A stretch of DNA of 46,743 nt from Chloroflexota bacterium (GCA_020628815.1 JAHDEN010000028.1:1-46743); one strand, 5' to 3'. Shown: positions 1-8,564, counted from the stretch's first letter. Notes: generated from the letters alone by a model not told the origin. Program-made: numbers and translations.

Positions 1-659
1 GTATCGCTGAAGGGCTCCGCATCCACACCAACAAAACGGCCGAAGAACGGTACGAGCTAGTTGTAAAAATGTTGACTCGAGTTGGCATGCGCGCCGATCA
101 TGCTCGTCGCTATCCACACGAATTTTCAGGGGGCCAAAGACAACGGATTGGAATTGCACGCGCATTGGCCGTAAATCCTAAGTTTATTGTGTGCGATGAG
201 CCTGTATCAGCCCTTGATGTGTCGATTCAAGCATCTGTTTTGAATTTGCTTGAAGAGCTTCAAGACGATTTTGGATTAACTTATCTGTTTATTGCGCATA
301 ACTTAAGCGTTGTTGAGCATTTCAGCGACCGGGTTGGTGTTATGTACTTAGGCAAGATGGCAGAAATGGCAACCCGGGAAGATCTATTTAAAACGCCTCT
401 ACACCCATACACGCAGGCTCTCATGTCAGCCATCCCGATCCCGGATCCAAAGCAGCGTAAAAAACGGATCATTTTAGAGGGGGATGTCCCCAGCCCGATT
501 AACCCACCAGCTGGGTGCCGGTTCCATACCCGCTGCCCGCTGGCTTTTGACCGGTGCAAAACCGAAGAACCTGATTTCAAGGAATATGGCGATGATCACT
601 TTGCGGCCTGCCATCTTTTAGAAGAAGGAAAATCAAGCAAATTACCTGACATTGTCTAA
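1..659 (+). CDS. Oligopeptide/dipeptide ABC transporter ATP-binding protein (OppF/DppF type), 5' end missing
   Basis: This is the C-terminal part of an ATPase that powers import of peptides or similar solutes. The open frame (first codon at position 3) runs through the left edge with no stop, so the gene begins outside the window and the ATG at 69 is internal. Visible motifs are the ABC signature [14 protein letters not shown], a Walker B with DEPVSALD, the H-loop region [12 protein letters not shown], and the C-terminal oligopeptide-transporter tail with [12 protein letters not shown] and a Cys-bearing GCRFHTRCP segment. The Walker A lies outside. It ends 339 bases before a binding-protein gene that has its own promoter, so it probably belongs to a second, neighbouring peptide transporter. 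The family is certain; the substrate is not. Confidence 0.9.
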   Translation, partial: IAEGLRIHTNKTAEERYELVVKMLTRVGMRADHARRYPHEFSGGQRQRIGIARALAVNPKFIVCDEPVSALDVSIQASVLNLLEELQDDFGLTYLFIAHNLSVVEHFSDRVGVMYLGKMAEMATREDLFKTPLHPYTQALMSAIPIPDPKQRKKRIILEGDVPSPINPPAGCRFHTRCPLAFDRCKTEEPDFKEYGDDHFAACHLLEEGKSSKLPDIV

Positions 660-759
660 TACGCAGATAAAGCAATATCAAACATTCGTGCAAAATTTTC
701 TAAATTGCAATATTATCTCGAGTAACTTAATTGAAAATGTTGAACATGGAGGTACTTGG

Positions 760-787
760 TTGAGACCCGTGCAAATTCAATTATAAT
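760..787 (+). promoter_or_regulatory. Predicted sigma-70-type promoter of the binding-protein operon
   Basis: TTGAGA (760-765) and TATAAT (782-787) are separated by 16 bases, giving 5/6 and 6/6 matches to consensus. An imperfect inverted repeat, CGTGCAAATT (768-777) against AATTTCACG (from 785), flanks and overlaps the -10 box and could be an operator. This is a pattern match only. Confidence 0.55.
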
Positions 788-960
788 TTCACGTGCAACC
801 TACCGAGGCTGTTTTATTACCATCGCCCTACACCGCTCAAGCCACAAATAAAACAGAGACCGCTAAATAAATCTATATTTTAATATTAGTTTTGGGGACC
901 TTTAACTAAACGAATCGCACACGGTATCCGCATATTTTGTGTGTTTTTCTAGAAATTAAA

Positions 961-975
961 TTGACATGTAGTCAA
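961..975 (+). promoter_or_regulatory. Perfect dyad TTGAC-N5-GTCAA just upstream of the RBS
   Basis: TTGACATGTAGTCAA is a perfect 5-bp inverted repeat with a 5-base centre. It ends 10 bases before the AAGGAG of the binding-protein gene. It could be a repressor site or a small hairpin near the ribosome binding site. TTGACA alone could mimic a -35 box, but no -10 follows at the right distance. Confidence 0.3.
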
Positions 976-998
976 AATTTTAAGTAAGGAGATTTTAA

Positions 999-3620
999 AT
1001 GAAGAAATTGTTATTTGTGACTTCATTTTTAGCTCTACTTTTGATCGCTTGTACGGCTGAACCCGTAGAAGTTGTTCGCGAAGTGGAAGTTATTAAGGAA
1101 GTTGAAGTCACCCGCGAAGTCGAAGTCGTTCAAGAAGTTGTTGAAGAAGTCGAAGTCGTTAAAGAAGTTGAAGTAGAAAAAATTGTTGAGGTTGTGGTTG
1201 AAGCAACCCCAGTACCTGTTGACCGGACCGGTCCATGGGTTGATACCGTAGTGGTATTGGAAGAAGCAAATGCAGATGCGGCTATTAGCCGTCTTGAAGC
1301 TGGAGATATCGACGTTTTCGCGGATGACATCGGTAACCCAACCTCTTTTGCTCGTCTCCAAGAAATCGATGCAATTAGCAGTGTTCAATCATTCGGTTTG
1401 TACTACGAAATTTCATTCAACCCTGCAGCTTGTGCTGATGAAGGTGTGATGAATCCATTCGCTAACGCGGCAATCCGCGAGGCAATGAACCAATTGGTTG
1501 ATCGTGATTTCATCTCTACTGAAATTATGGGTGGCCTTGCAACCCCACGGTATGTAGCAATCAATGCTGCTTCTGCGGACCGCGGCCGTTTTGCTGCTGA
1601 CATCCGTGCAATCGAAGCACAATATGCATTCAACAAAGAAGCTGCTTCAGCCACCATCGCGGCCGAAATGGAAGCCATGGGTGCTGAAATGGTTGACGGC
1701 GTTTGGAACTTCAACGGTGCTCCAGTTGAGTTGAGCGGTTTGATCCGTACCGAAGACCAACGTACTGAAATTGGTGACTATGTTGCTGACCAGTTAGAAG
1801 ATATCGGTTTCACGGTTCTTCGTGACTACAAAAGCTCTTCAGAAGCGTCTCCTATCTGGTTGCGCGGCGAGCCTAGCGACTGTGCATTCAACTACTACAC
1901 CGGCGGCTGGATATCTACAGCCATTAGCCGTGACGTAGGTGGTAACTGGCAATTCTTCCAAACCGCTGCGGGGCTTCCATTCCCATTGTTCCAAGCTTAT
2001 GAGAACAGTGACGAATTTGCTGACCTTGCACAACGTTTGAATGACAGTGACTACTCTACCCTAGAAGAACGTGCTGAAATGATCAGCGCTATCTTGCCTT
2101 TGGCGATGGAAGAATCACAACGCATCTGGTTGGTGGACCTACAGTCTGCTTGGCCATATCGCAGTGAAATTTCATTGTCGGCCGACCTTTCTGGTGGTAT
2201 CAGCGGTTCACGCTTCTGGCCATACACCCTGCGTCGTGGCGAAGAAGTTGGTGGTTCTGTGACCATGGCTATGCCAAGCATCTTGACCGAAGCTTGGAAC
2301 CCGATTGCTGGATCAAACTGGATCTTTGACCAATCGTTGATCCGGGCAACCGGCGACGCTGGTACATTGCCAGATCCACATACCGGATTGGCTATTCCAC
2401 AACGGATCGAAGGCGCGACGGTTACCGCTCAAGAAGATTTGCCAGTTGGTAAAACACTTGACTGGGTAACCCTAGAAAAAGCGGCTGAAATCACCGTTCC
2501 TGACGATGCATGGGTAGATTGGGATGCAGAAACCCAAACATTCATCACCGCATCAGAGAAATTCACCGAAACACAAACTGCGTTGCTCAAGAGCACCGTA
2601 ACCTACCCTGCTGACTTATGGGACACCGTAACTTGGCACGATGGTAGTGCGATTAGCCCAGCTGACTTTGTGATGGGAATGATCTTGACCTTCGATCAAG
2701 CGAAAGAAGGCAGTGCGATTTATGACGAAGCCCAAGTTGCTGCGTTTGACTCGTTCATCGGAACTTTCAAAGGAACCCGCGTTCTTTCTCTTGATCCGTT
2801 GACGATTGAAACATATACCGATGCTTGGTCACTTGATGCTGAAAACGGTGTAAACACTTGGTGGCCACAATACAACCAAGGTGAAGGTGCATGGCACAAC
2901 TTGGCAATCGGCATCATGGCTGAAACCCAAGGGCTAACCGCATTCTCGGCCGACAAGTCTACGACCAACGAAATCGAGCACATGAGCTATGTTTCTGGTC
3001 CAACACTTGAAATCTTGGGTAACATGCTCAACGGTAACGAAGAAGAAGGAATCGAAGGTGCAGCTGCATCTGGATTTATCCCTTACGAACCAACGATGGG
3101 TCAATTTGTTACGGCCGATGACGCCGCAGCACGTTATGCTAACTTGCAAGAGTGGAACCGTACCCGCGGTCACTTCTGGGTTGGTACAGGACCATTCTTC
3201 TTGCAACGTGCGTACCCTGTTGAAGGTAACGTGATCTTGCAACGGAACACCGCTTATCCTGACGCAGCTAACAAATGGGATCGCTTTGCGGCTCCAGCTA
3301 TCGCAGAAGTTGAGCTAGACGGTCCAGGCCGTGTTACCAACGGCGATGAAGCTGCATTTGACGTAATCGTCACCTTTAATGGCGAACCATACGCAATGTC
3401 AGACATCAGCGAAGTAACCTACTTGCTCTTCGACGCAACCGGTGCGCTCGTTGGCCAAGGCTCTGCAGATGCTGTTGAAGATGGCTTGTGGCAAGTCACA
3501 CTCGGTTCAGATGTAACAGGCGACCTAGAAGCTGGCTCAAGCCGCCTCGAGGTTGTTGTAAGCTCAACACGAGTAGCACTTCCAAGCTTAAGCTCACTCG
3601 AGTTCGTTGCTTCACCATAG
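999..3620 (+). CDS. ABC transporter substrate-binding lipoprotein, SBP_bac_5-like, apparently circularly permuted
   Basis: This is the extracytoplasmic solute receptor of the peptide-type transporter encoded downstream. Residues 1-18 form a lipoprotein signal ending in LIAC (Cys18 lipidated). Residues 22-68 are a Glu-Val repeat, probably a stalk. The order of the fold is unusual. The part normally C-terminal in this family comes first: a RLEAGDIDV segment near 98-106, then AIREAMNQLVDRDFI at 158-172, like the usual vRqAln.aiDr motif. The part normally N-terminal follows: a strand start GGSVTMAMPS at 418, WHDGSAISPADFV at 546-558, and GTGPFF at 729-734. Residues from about 778 look like an Ig-like beta domain. 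At 873 aa it is far longer than the usual 500-600. The start is fixed by the RBS AAGGAG at 986. Being a lipoprotein binding protein next to permeases is secure; the permutation is my inference from motif order. Confidence 0.9.
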   Translation: MKKLLFVTSFLALLLIACTAEPVEVVREVEVIKEVEVTREVEVVQEVVEEVEVVKEVEVEKIVEVVVEATPVPVDRTGPWVDTVVVLEEANADAAISRLEAGDIDVFADDIGNPTSFARLQEIDAISSVQSFGLYYEISFNPAACADEGVMNPFANAAIREAMNQLVDRDFISTEIMGGLATPRYVAINAASADRGRFAADIRAIEAQYAFNKEAASATIAAEMEAMGAEMVDGVWNFNGAPVELSGLIRTEDQRTEIGDYVADQLEDIGFTVLRDYKSSSEASPIWLRGEPSDCAFNYYTGGWISTAISRDVGGNWQFFQTAAGLPFPLFQAYENSDEFADLAQRLNDSDYSTLEERAEMISAILPLAMEESQRIWLVDLQSAWPYRSEISLSADLSGGISGSRFWPYTLRRGEEVGGSVTMAMPSILTEAWNPIAGSNWIFDQSLIRATGDAGTLPDPHTGLAIPQRIEGATVTAQEDLPVGKTLDWVTLEKAAEITVPDDAWVDWDAETQTFITASEKFTETQTALLKSTVTYPADLWDTVTWHDGSAISPADFVMGMILTFDQAKEGSAIYDEAQVAAFDSFIGTFKGTRVLSLDPLTIETYTDAWSLDAENGVNTWWPQYNQGEGAWHNLAIGIMAETQGLTAFSADKSTTNEIEHMSYVSGPTLEILGNMLNGNEEEGIEGAAASGFIPYEPTMGQFVTADDAAARYANLQEWNRTRGHFWVGTGPFFLQRAYPVEGNVILQRNTAYPDAANKWDRFAAPAIAEVELDGPGRVTNGDEAAFDVIVTFNGEPYAMSDISEVTYLLFDATGALVGQGSADAVEDGLWQVTLGSDVTGDLEAGSSRLEVVVSSTRVALPSLSSLEFVASP

Positions 3621-3632
3621 ACGACTATTAAC

Positions 3633-3670
3633 CTAGGTGATAGGTTGAAAGATTTCAGCCTATCACCTAG
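3633..3670 (+). terminator. Strong RNA hairpin after the binding-protein gene (first of two)
   Basis: CTAGGTGATAGG (3633-3644) pairs perfectly with CCTATCACCTAG (3659-3670). The helix continues through a G-T wobble to about 17 bp, closing a 4-base loop at 3650-3653. There is no U-run directly after it, so it may protect the mRNA 3' end rather than terminate. Confidence 0.65.
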
Positions 3671-3680
3671 TCTGTTTAGG

Positions 3681-3720
3681 GAGGACAAGTATTACTTAAA
3701 TACTTGTCCTCTCGCTCTTT
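3681..3720 (+). terminator. Second hairpin with U-rich tail between binding protein and permease
   Basis: GAGGACAAGTA (3681-3691) pairs with TACTTGTCCTC (3701-3711), with two further A-U pairs inside and a 5-base loop. CGCTCTTT follows. Such a structure after a binding-protein gene commonly gives partial termination, so that the receptor is made in excess over the membrane parts. That role is inferred here. Confidence 0.6.
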
Positions 3721-3809
3721 ATCGGTCTAGTAGGTCTCGGGTTTCACAGCTTTTCACCAAAGCCTAATCAAAAGAGCCTAAAGCATTAAACCCTGACACA
3801 ACAAAAATC

Positions 3810-4976
3810 ATGGCACAACATACAGCTCCAGCTACCGGTGGCTCTTCTCTTGCAGATGTTGAAAAGGCCTCGTCTAAAGCACGCAATGAAACGATTGTAC
3901 GTATGGGCAAGTTCATTCTAAGACGATTGCTTGCAGGTATTGCGACAGTTACTGTAGGTGTTTACCTAACTGTATTGATTGCAAATATGGGCGGTGCCCT
4001 AGATGACATTCGCCGTGCAACCATTCAAGAAGGTGTAGCCAACTTTATCGCCCTTCAAGCACTAGAAGACCCAGAAATCCGAGCTATGTCTCAGGAACAG
4101 CGCAATGAGATGATTGCTGAGCAAATTGCGTTGCAAGAAAAACGCTTTGGCTTGGATCAACCGTTTGCCATTCGCAGCTTTAGAGCACTGGGGGCGGCCA
4201 TGACTCTAAATTTAGGTTTCGCAGACCAGATGGTCAGTGACTCTGGCTCTAAAATGGTGCGAAATATTATCCTTGAGCGATTGCCCGCAACGCTGGTGCT
4301 ATTTGGGACCGCCTATCTCTTACTATTCTTCTTAACCCTTTTTGGGGGATTGGCCTTATCCAGACGATACGGAAGCTGGCTGGACAAGGGGATTATTGCG
4401 CTTGCGCCAACTTCGGCCGCGCCCTCTTGGTTTTACGCCTTATTTTTAATTTTGATTTTTGCGGGAATTCTCAACTGGCTCCCGTTTGGTGGAATGGTAT
4501 CGGCCCCTCCACCTCCAACTCCATGGGGATATGCAAAAAGCCTTGGGTTTCATATGATTTTGCCTGTTACCGCTATCGTTATCAATGCGGTTTTTAGTGG
4601 GATCTATGGGCAACGGACGTTCTTCTTAGCCTTTGCGAGTGAAGACTATGTAGACATGGCGAAAGCAAAAGGGCTTTCAAATAAAGCGATCGAACGCCGC
4701 TATATTTTACGCCCCACTCTACCTCCAATTATTACTTCTTTTGCCTTTGTGCTGCTTTCGCTTTGGGGTGGTGCCATCATTTTAGAAAATGTGATGAATT
4801 GGCCGGGTTTGGGCCGCACATATGGCCAAGCTATTGGCCAGTTTGATACAGCCGTGATTGTTTCTTTGGTTGTAGTTGATGCCTATCTATTGACATTTAC
4901 ATTATTTATTTTGGACATTTTATATGCTGTGGTTGACCCAAGAGTACGTGTTGGTGAAGGGAGCAACGGCCGATGA
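3810..4976 (+). CDS. Peptide-type ABC transporter permease (OppB/DppB-like)
   Basis: This is an inner-membrane permease subunit. The core begins at GKFILRRLL (after Met32), a typical DppB/OppB start with the first membrane segment. An outside loop with an EKRFGLDQP segment follows, then several membrane spans. The EAA cytoplasmic loop EDYVDMAKAKGLSNKAIERR docks to the ATPase. At 388 aa it is longer than usual (about 310-340), because of a 31-residue hydrophilic N-terminal extension and a longer first outside loop. No clear RBS precedes either 3810 or Met32 (position 3903), so the start is uncertain. It overlaps the next permease gene by 4 bases (ATGA), a sign of coupled translation. Confidence 0.88.
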   Translation: MAQHTAPATGGSSLADVEKASSKARNETIVRMGKFILRRLLAGIATVTVGVYLTVLIANMGGALDDIRRATIQEGVANFIALQALEDPEIRAMSQEQRNEMIAEQIALQEKRFGLDQPFAIRSFRALGAAMTLNLGFADQMVSDSGSKMVRNIILERLPATLVLFGTAYLLLFFLTLFGGLALSRRYGSWLDKGIIALAPTSAAPSWFYALFLILIFAGILNWLPFGGMVSAPPPPTPWGYAKSLGFHMILPVTAIVINAVFSGIYGQRTFFLAFASEDYVDMAKAKGLSNKAIERRYILRPTLPPIITSFAFVLLSLWGGAIILENVMNWPGLGRTYGQAIGQFDTAVIVSLVVVDAYLLTFTLFILDILYAVVDPRVRVGEGSNGR

Positions 4977-6310
4977 TTAATTGGAAAGAGTTCCGACAAT
5001 ATCCATCTGCAATTGCTGGCTTAATTATTATTGCGTCTTTCCTTGCTGTTGCGATTTACACAATGATAGCGATACCTTACTCAACAGCTTTGGAGCTGTG
5101 GCGAGGAGGGGAGAGTGTTGTAGAAGGGAACCCGAGAAATGCTCGGCCAGTTTGGGTGAATTGGTTTACCCAAGACGACCTCCCGGCCACAACAGTTTTA
5201 GACAGCCGAGTTGAAGGGGTAGCCCAGTTTGAATTCAATGACATTTCAGACGACATCGACGAAAAAATTATCACGATGGACTTTGACTTTCAAGCTGATC
5301 AATTTTTCCCCGAGCTAACCTTTTTTATCGAGGCAGATTTCATCGAAAAACAACCGTTTGTTGAAATCTCTTGGATCACCCCAGATGGGGAAGAAATTCG
5401 CGCAGGTGAAGTAACCCCAGGCTCAAGAGAAATCTACCGGCCGACTCAAGACGAGCGTGTCATGCGCCGTTTAGACACCAACACGGCAGAAGTTGGGTTT
5501 TTCCTATCACCTGGCACACTTGATCAACCGGTCCCACAAAAAGGCACGTACCAAGTAAAGATCGCAGGACTTCTGTTTGAAGAAGAATCTGATTTTGATG
5601 TCAAATTAGTGATGTACGGGGCAGTGCACGGCATTGCTGGAACTGATCATCTGCGCAGAGACATTTCTGTAGCTTTGCTGTGGGGAACCCCAATTGCAAT
5701 GGCCTTTGGTCTGGTAGCTGCAATTGCCATCACAATTGCGAATATGTCGATTGCAGCCGTGAGCGTATGGTATGGGGGATGGGTTGATTCTGTGATTCAA
5801 AGAGTGACCGACGTTAACCTAATTTTGCCAGGATTGCCTATTTTAATTTTGATCGGAACGTTGTACTCACGCAGTATTTGGATTATTTTGAGTGCGGTAA
5901 TCGCCTTAGGAATATTTGGAGGTGGTATTAAGACCTATCGTTCCATCTTTTTGCAAACCCGAGAGTTACCCTATATCGAAGCAGCCCAAGCATACGGTGC
6001 CAGCAGCGGTCGCATTATTTTCCGTTATTTGATTCCTAGAATCATCCCACTAGTAATTCCGACCCTAGTAACTGCTGTACCTGCCTTTGTATTTACTGAG
6101 GCATCTCTAGCTTTGCTGGGGCTTGGAGACCCGGTTCTACCAACTTGGGGCAAGGTTATTGAGAATGCTCGTTCTCAAGGGGCATTATTCAATGGATATT
6201 ACTATTGGATGTTAGAGCCGGCCGTATTAATGATGCTTGTAGGTGTTGGCTTTTCGCTTGTAGGGTTTGCCTTAGACAGAATTTTCAATCCAAAATTGCG
6301 GGAGATATAG
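4973..6310 (+). CDS. Peptide-type ABC transporter permease (OppC/DppC-like) with inserted outside domain
   Basis: This is the second permease subunit. The first membrane segment is near residues 10-33. About 190 residues then follow (roughly 40-228) that are hydrophilic and beta-rich. The usual OppC core begins at GTDHLRRDISVALLWGT, with further spans and the EAA loop LPYIEAAQAYGASSGRIIFR. Typical OppC is about 300 aa; this one is 445, and the difference is the insert. The insert sits on the outer face, where it could contact the unusual binding protein. I do not recognise its fold. The 4-base overlap upstream and the 4-base gap downstream place it in the operon. Confidence 0.88.
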   Translation: MINWKEFRQYPSAIAGLIIIASFLAVAIYTMIAIPYSTALELWRGGESVVEGNPRNARPVWVNWFTQDDLPATTVLDSRVEGVAQFEFNDISDDIDEKIITMDFDFQADQFFPELTFFIEADFIEKQPFVEISWITPDGEEIRAGEVTPGSREIYRPTQDERVMRRLDTNTAEVGFFLSPGTLDQPVPQKGTYQVKIAGLLFEEESDFDVKLVMYGAVHGIAGTDHLRRDISVALLWGTPIAMAFGLVAAIAITIANMSIAAVSVWYGGWVDSVIQRVTDVNLILPGLPILILIGTLYSRSIWIILSAVIALGIFGGGIKTYRSIFLQTRELPYIEAAQAYGASSGRIIFRYLIPRIIPLVIPTLVTAVPAFVFTEASLALLGLGDPVLPTWGKVIENARSQGALFNGYYYWMLEPAVLMMLVGVGFSLVGFALDRIFNPKLREI

Positions 6311-6314
6311 CTGA

Positions 6315-7343
6315 ATGGAAAAAACATCACAGAATGACTTACTGAGAGTAAGAGATTTAAAATTACATTTTCGGGTTAAAGCGGGGGCTGTACAAGCGGT
6401 AGACGGGGTAAATTTTGACCTGCCTAAGAATCAAGCAACTGTTATTTTAGGGGAATCTGGCTGTGGCAAAAGCTCTTTAGCTAAAGCGATTTTGCGCCTA
6501 TTACCTAAAAATGTTGAGCATTATTCAGGTGAAGTTTTCTTAAACGACTTAGACATCATGAAATTGCCGGATGAGGAGTTTAGGAAACAGATTCGCTGGC
6601 AACGCATTGCGATGGTGCCCCAAGCGGCTCTTAACTCGCTAAACCCGGTTATGCGGGTTGGCGACCAAGTCGCTGAGCCTCTATTAATTAACAATAGTGT
6701 TTCAAAAGCTGAAGCTATGGAGCGAGCGCTTGAAAAATTTGATCAGGTAGGCGTTCCAGCCGACTTTCTATATCGGTATGCGTTTGAGCTAAGTGGCGGT
6801 ATGCGCCAGCGTGTCGCCATTGCTATGTCACTGATCACTGAGCCGGAAATGGTTTTATTAGATGAGCCAACTTCGGCCCTTGATGTATTGACACAAGCAA
6901 ATATCATGAACCTGCTCAAGCGGTTCAAGGCTGAAAACAAGGCTTCGTTTATCTTGATTACACATGATATCGCTACGTCGAGCGAACTGGCTGACAATGT
7001 AGCCGTGATGTATGCGGGGCAAGTTGTTGAAGTCAGCGATGCCCATAACTTTTTCACAGAACCGCTCCACCCTTATTCAAAAGCGTTGATGGATAGTGTG
7101 CCCCGCTTGTACGGGGAATCTCAACCGGACTTTATTTCGGGGCAACCACCCAGCTTGCTATCCCCACCAACCGGTTGCCGCTTTGCTGCTCGCTGCCCCG
7201 CCAAATTTAACCGCTGTTCTGACGAGCCACCCACGTTTAATATGTCAGACGGCCGGAAGGTAAAGTGCTGGCTGCATGAATCTGACAGTGTGTCGGCCGG
7301 GGTAAATACTAATGATTGGGAGGAGATTTATGCTCAAGGTTAA
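6315..7343 (+). CDS. ABC transporter ATP-binding protein (OppD/DppD type)
   Basis: This is a nucleotide-binding subunit that drives the transporter. It has Walker A GESGCGKSS, a Q-loop region MVPQAALNSLNPVMRVGDQV, signature LSGGMRQRVAIAMSL, Walker B VLLDEPTSALD and H-loop LITHDIAT. The C-terminal oligopeptide-transporter tail has HPYSKALMDSVP and a Cys-bearing GCRFAARCP. The 342-aa length is normal. A GGGAG-rich sequence ends just upstream of the ATG. Its end overlaps the start of the next ATPase gene. Confidence 0.93.
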   Translation: MEKTSQNDLLRVRDLKLHFRVKAGAVQAVDGVNFDLPKNQATVILGESGCGKSSLAKAILRLLPKNVEHYSGEVFLNDLDIMKLPDEEFRKQIRWQRIAMVPQAALNSLNPVMRVGDQVAEPLLINNSVSKAEAMERALEKFDQVGVPADFLYRYAFELSGGMRQRVAIAMSLITEPEMVLLDEPTSALDVLTQANIMNLLKRFKAENKASFILITHDIATSSELADNVAVMYAGQVVEVSDAHNFFTEPLHPYSKALMDSVPRLYGESQPDFISGQPPSLLSPPTGCRFAARCPAKFNRCSDEPPTFNMSDGRKVKCWLHESDSVSAGVNTNDWEEIYAQG

Positions 7344-8355
7344 TGATTTACACGTTTGGTACGAACTGAAAAAGTTTGGATTTGGCCATGCGGGTTACGT
7401 TCGGGCCGTTGATGGCGTTTCGTTTGAACTAACAAAAGGGGAATCTATCGCCTGCGTGGGTGAAAGTGGATGCGGTAAATCGAGCTTGATGAAAGCGATT
7501 TTGCGCTTAAACAAACCGACAAAAGGAACGATTGATTTTAACGGAATCGATGTTGGCTCACTCGGCGGAGAGGATCTTAAAGCGTATCGTTCAGAAGTCG
7601 GGTTTATTCAGCAAGACCCCTTTGGCGCATTGGCTCCATTTATGACCATTCGCCAAATCCTAGAAGAACCGTTAATCATTAATGGGGTTTCTAACGCAGA
7701 TGAACGGCTAAAAAAAGTTGAACGGATCATGGAAGAGGTGAAGCTAACCCCTATTGCTGAGATCATCAATAAGTTTCCCCACATGCTTAGCGGTGGTCAG
7801 CAACAGCGGGTTGTCATCGCACGCGCTATGATCTTAGAGCCTAAGCTTTTGGTCGCAGACGAACCGGTTTCTATGCTGGATGCTTCTGTGCGGGTCGAAA
7901 TCTTAAAGCTGCTCCGCAATCTGCAAGAAAAACACAATCTGGCGGTTATTTACATCACCCATGATTTATCCACAGTGCGGTATTTCTCAGAATATATTTT
8001 TGTGATGTATGCTGGGCAAATCGTCGAATTCGCCCCGATCAGAGACCTGCTGCAAAATCCAACGCACCCATACACCCGAGCGTTGCTTGAAGCTTCTGGC
8101 GACCCAGATGCGAAAAATGCGCTGGAGTACAAAGAAATCCCACCCGGTGAGCCACCCAGCTTGGTTAATCCACCATCAGGGTGTCGCTTTCATCCAAGGT
8201 GCAAATTTGCGATTAAAGGGAAATGTGATGTCGACATGCCCAAACCGATGCCGGTCGTTGACGGTTCAAATATGGCAATCACTGGAAACAAGCATGTAGC
8301 AGCTTGTTGGCTCGTAGAAGAGGAATGGAAAAATCATGCTGAACTCGCCAACTAA
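7330..8355 (+). CDS. ABC transporter ATP-binding protein (OppF/DppF type)
   Basis: This is the partner ATPase of the same importer. It has Walker A GESGCGKSSLMK, Q-loop IQQDPFGALAPFMTI, signature LSGGQQQRVVIARAM, Walker B LLVADEPVSMLD and H-loop YITHDLSTV. The C-terminal tail has HPYTRALLEASG and GCRFHPRCKFA. I chose the ATG at 7330 rather than the in-frame ATG at 7312, because GGGAGGAG (7318-7325) is an excellent RBS for 7330 and would lie inside the coding region of the longer form. The gene overlaps the preceding stop by 14 bases. Confidence 0.92.
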   Translation: MLKVNDLHVWYELKKFGFGHAGYVRAVDGVSFELTKGESIACVGESGCGKSSLMKAILRLNKPTKGTIDFNGIDVGSLGGEDLKAYRSEVGFIQQDPFGALAPFMTIRQILEEPLIINGVSNADERLKKVERIMEEVKLTPIAEIINKFPHMLSGGQQQRVVIARAMILEPKLLVADEPVSMLDASVRVEILKLLRNLQEKHNLAVIYITHDLSTVRYFSEYIFVMYAGQIVEFAPIRDLLQNPTHPYTRALLEASGDPDAKNALEYKEIPPGEPPSLVNPPSGCRFHPRCKFAIKGKCDVDMPKPMPVVDGSNMAITGNKHVAACWLVEEEWKNHAELAN

Positions 8356-8563
8356 AATCATTATTATTGCGACGCTGTTGTTAGTAACTGGCGCGGCTTT
8401 GCCGTTCTTGATACTGATCAAGCTGCTCCCATCCACATTCTTTTTAAACTTTTTAGCCTATGGTTGCTCAGTTTTAGGTTTGGTTTTGGGGTTCTACGGA
8501 ATCTCTGGAATGGTTATTGGTCGGAATCAAAAAGATGATTGGGAAGATTGGCGAGATTTATAG
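8336..8563 (+). CDS. Small membrane protein at the end of the transporter operon, function unknown
   Basis: This 75-aa protein has two predicted membrane helices (about residues 7-29 and 36-62) and a charged cytoplasmic-looking tail ending KDDWEDWRDL. It overlaps the upstream ATPase gene by 20 bases and has a GAGG sequence before its ATG, so it is probably translated from the operon mRNA. I recognise no family. Its position suggests a small accessory of the importer, but that is inference only. Confidence 0.65.
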   Translation: MLNSPTKIIIIATLLLVTGAALPFLILIKLLPSTFFLNFLAYGCSVLGLVLGFYGISGMVIGRNQKDDWEDWRDL

Positions 8564-8564
8564 C

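Larger units (their letters stand above)
660..998 (+). other. Intergenic leader region upstream of the binding-protein gene
   Basis: This 339-base AT-rich stretch has no convincing coding frame. It holds a good sigma-70-like promoter (760-787), an imperfect inverted repeat lying over the -10 box, a perfect dyad at 961-975, and a strong ribosome binding site AAGGAG at 986-991, seven bases before the ATG at 999. If transcription starts near 794, the mRNA leader is about 205 nt. I could not assign it to any known riboswitch class. Confidence 0.6.

Noticed and set aside
961..966. TTGACA as a -35 box for the binding-protein gene
   Set aside because: No -10-like hexamer follows 16-18 bases later, and the RBS and ATG lie within 35 bases. 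The pair at 760-787 is much better.
1064..1202. Tandem GAAGT/GAAGTT repeats as a CRISPR-like or structural DNA repeat
   Set aside because: They encode the in-frame Glu-Val stalk of the lipoprotein; units are short and there are no spacers.
2989..3234. 81-codon open frame inside the binding-protein gene
   Set aside because: It lies in a shifted frame of a well-supported gene, has no RBS, and its composition is a by-product of the real frame.
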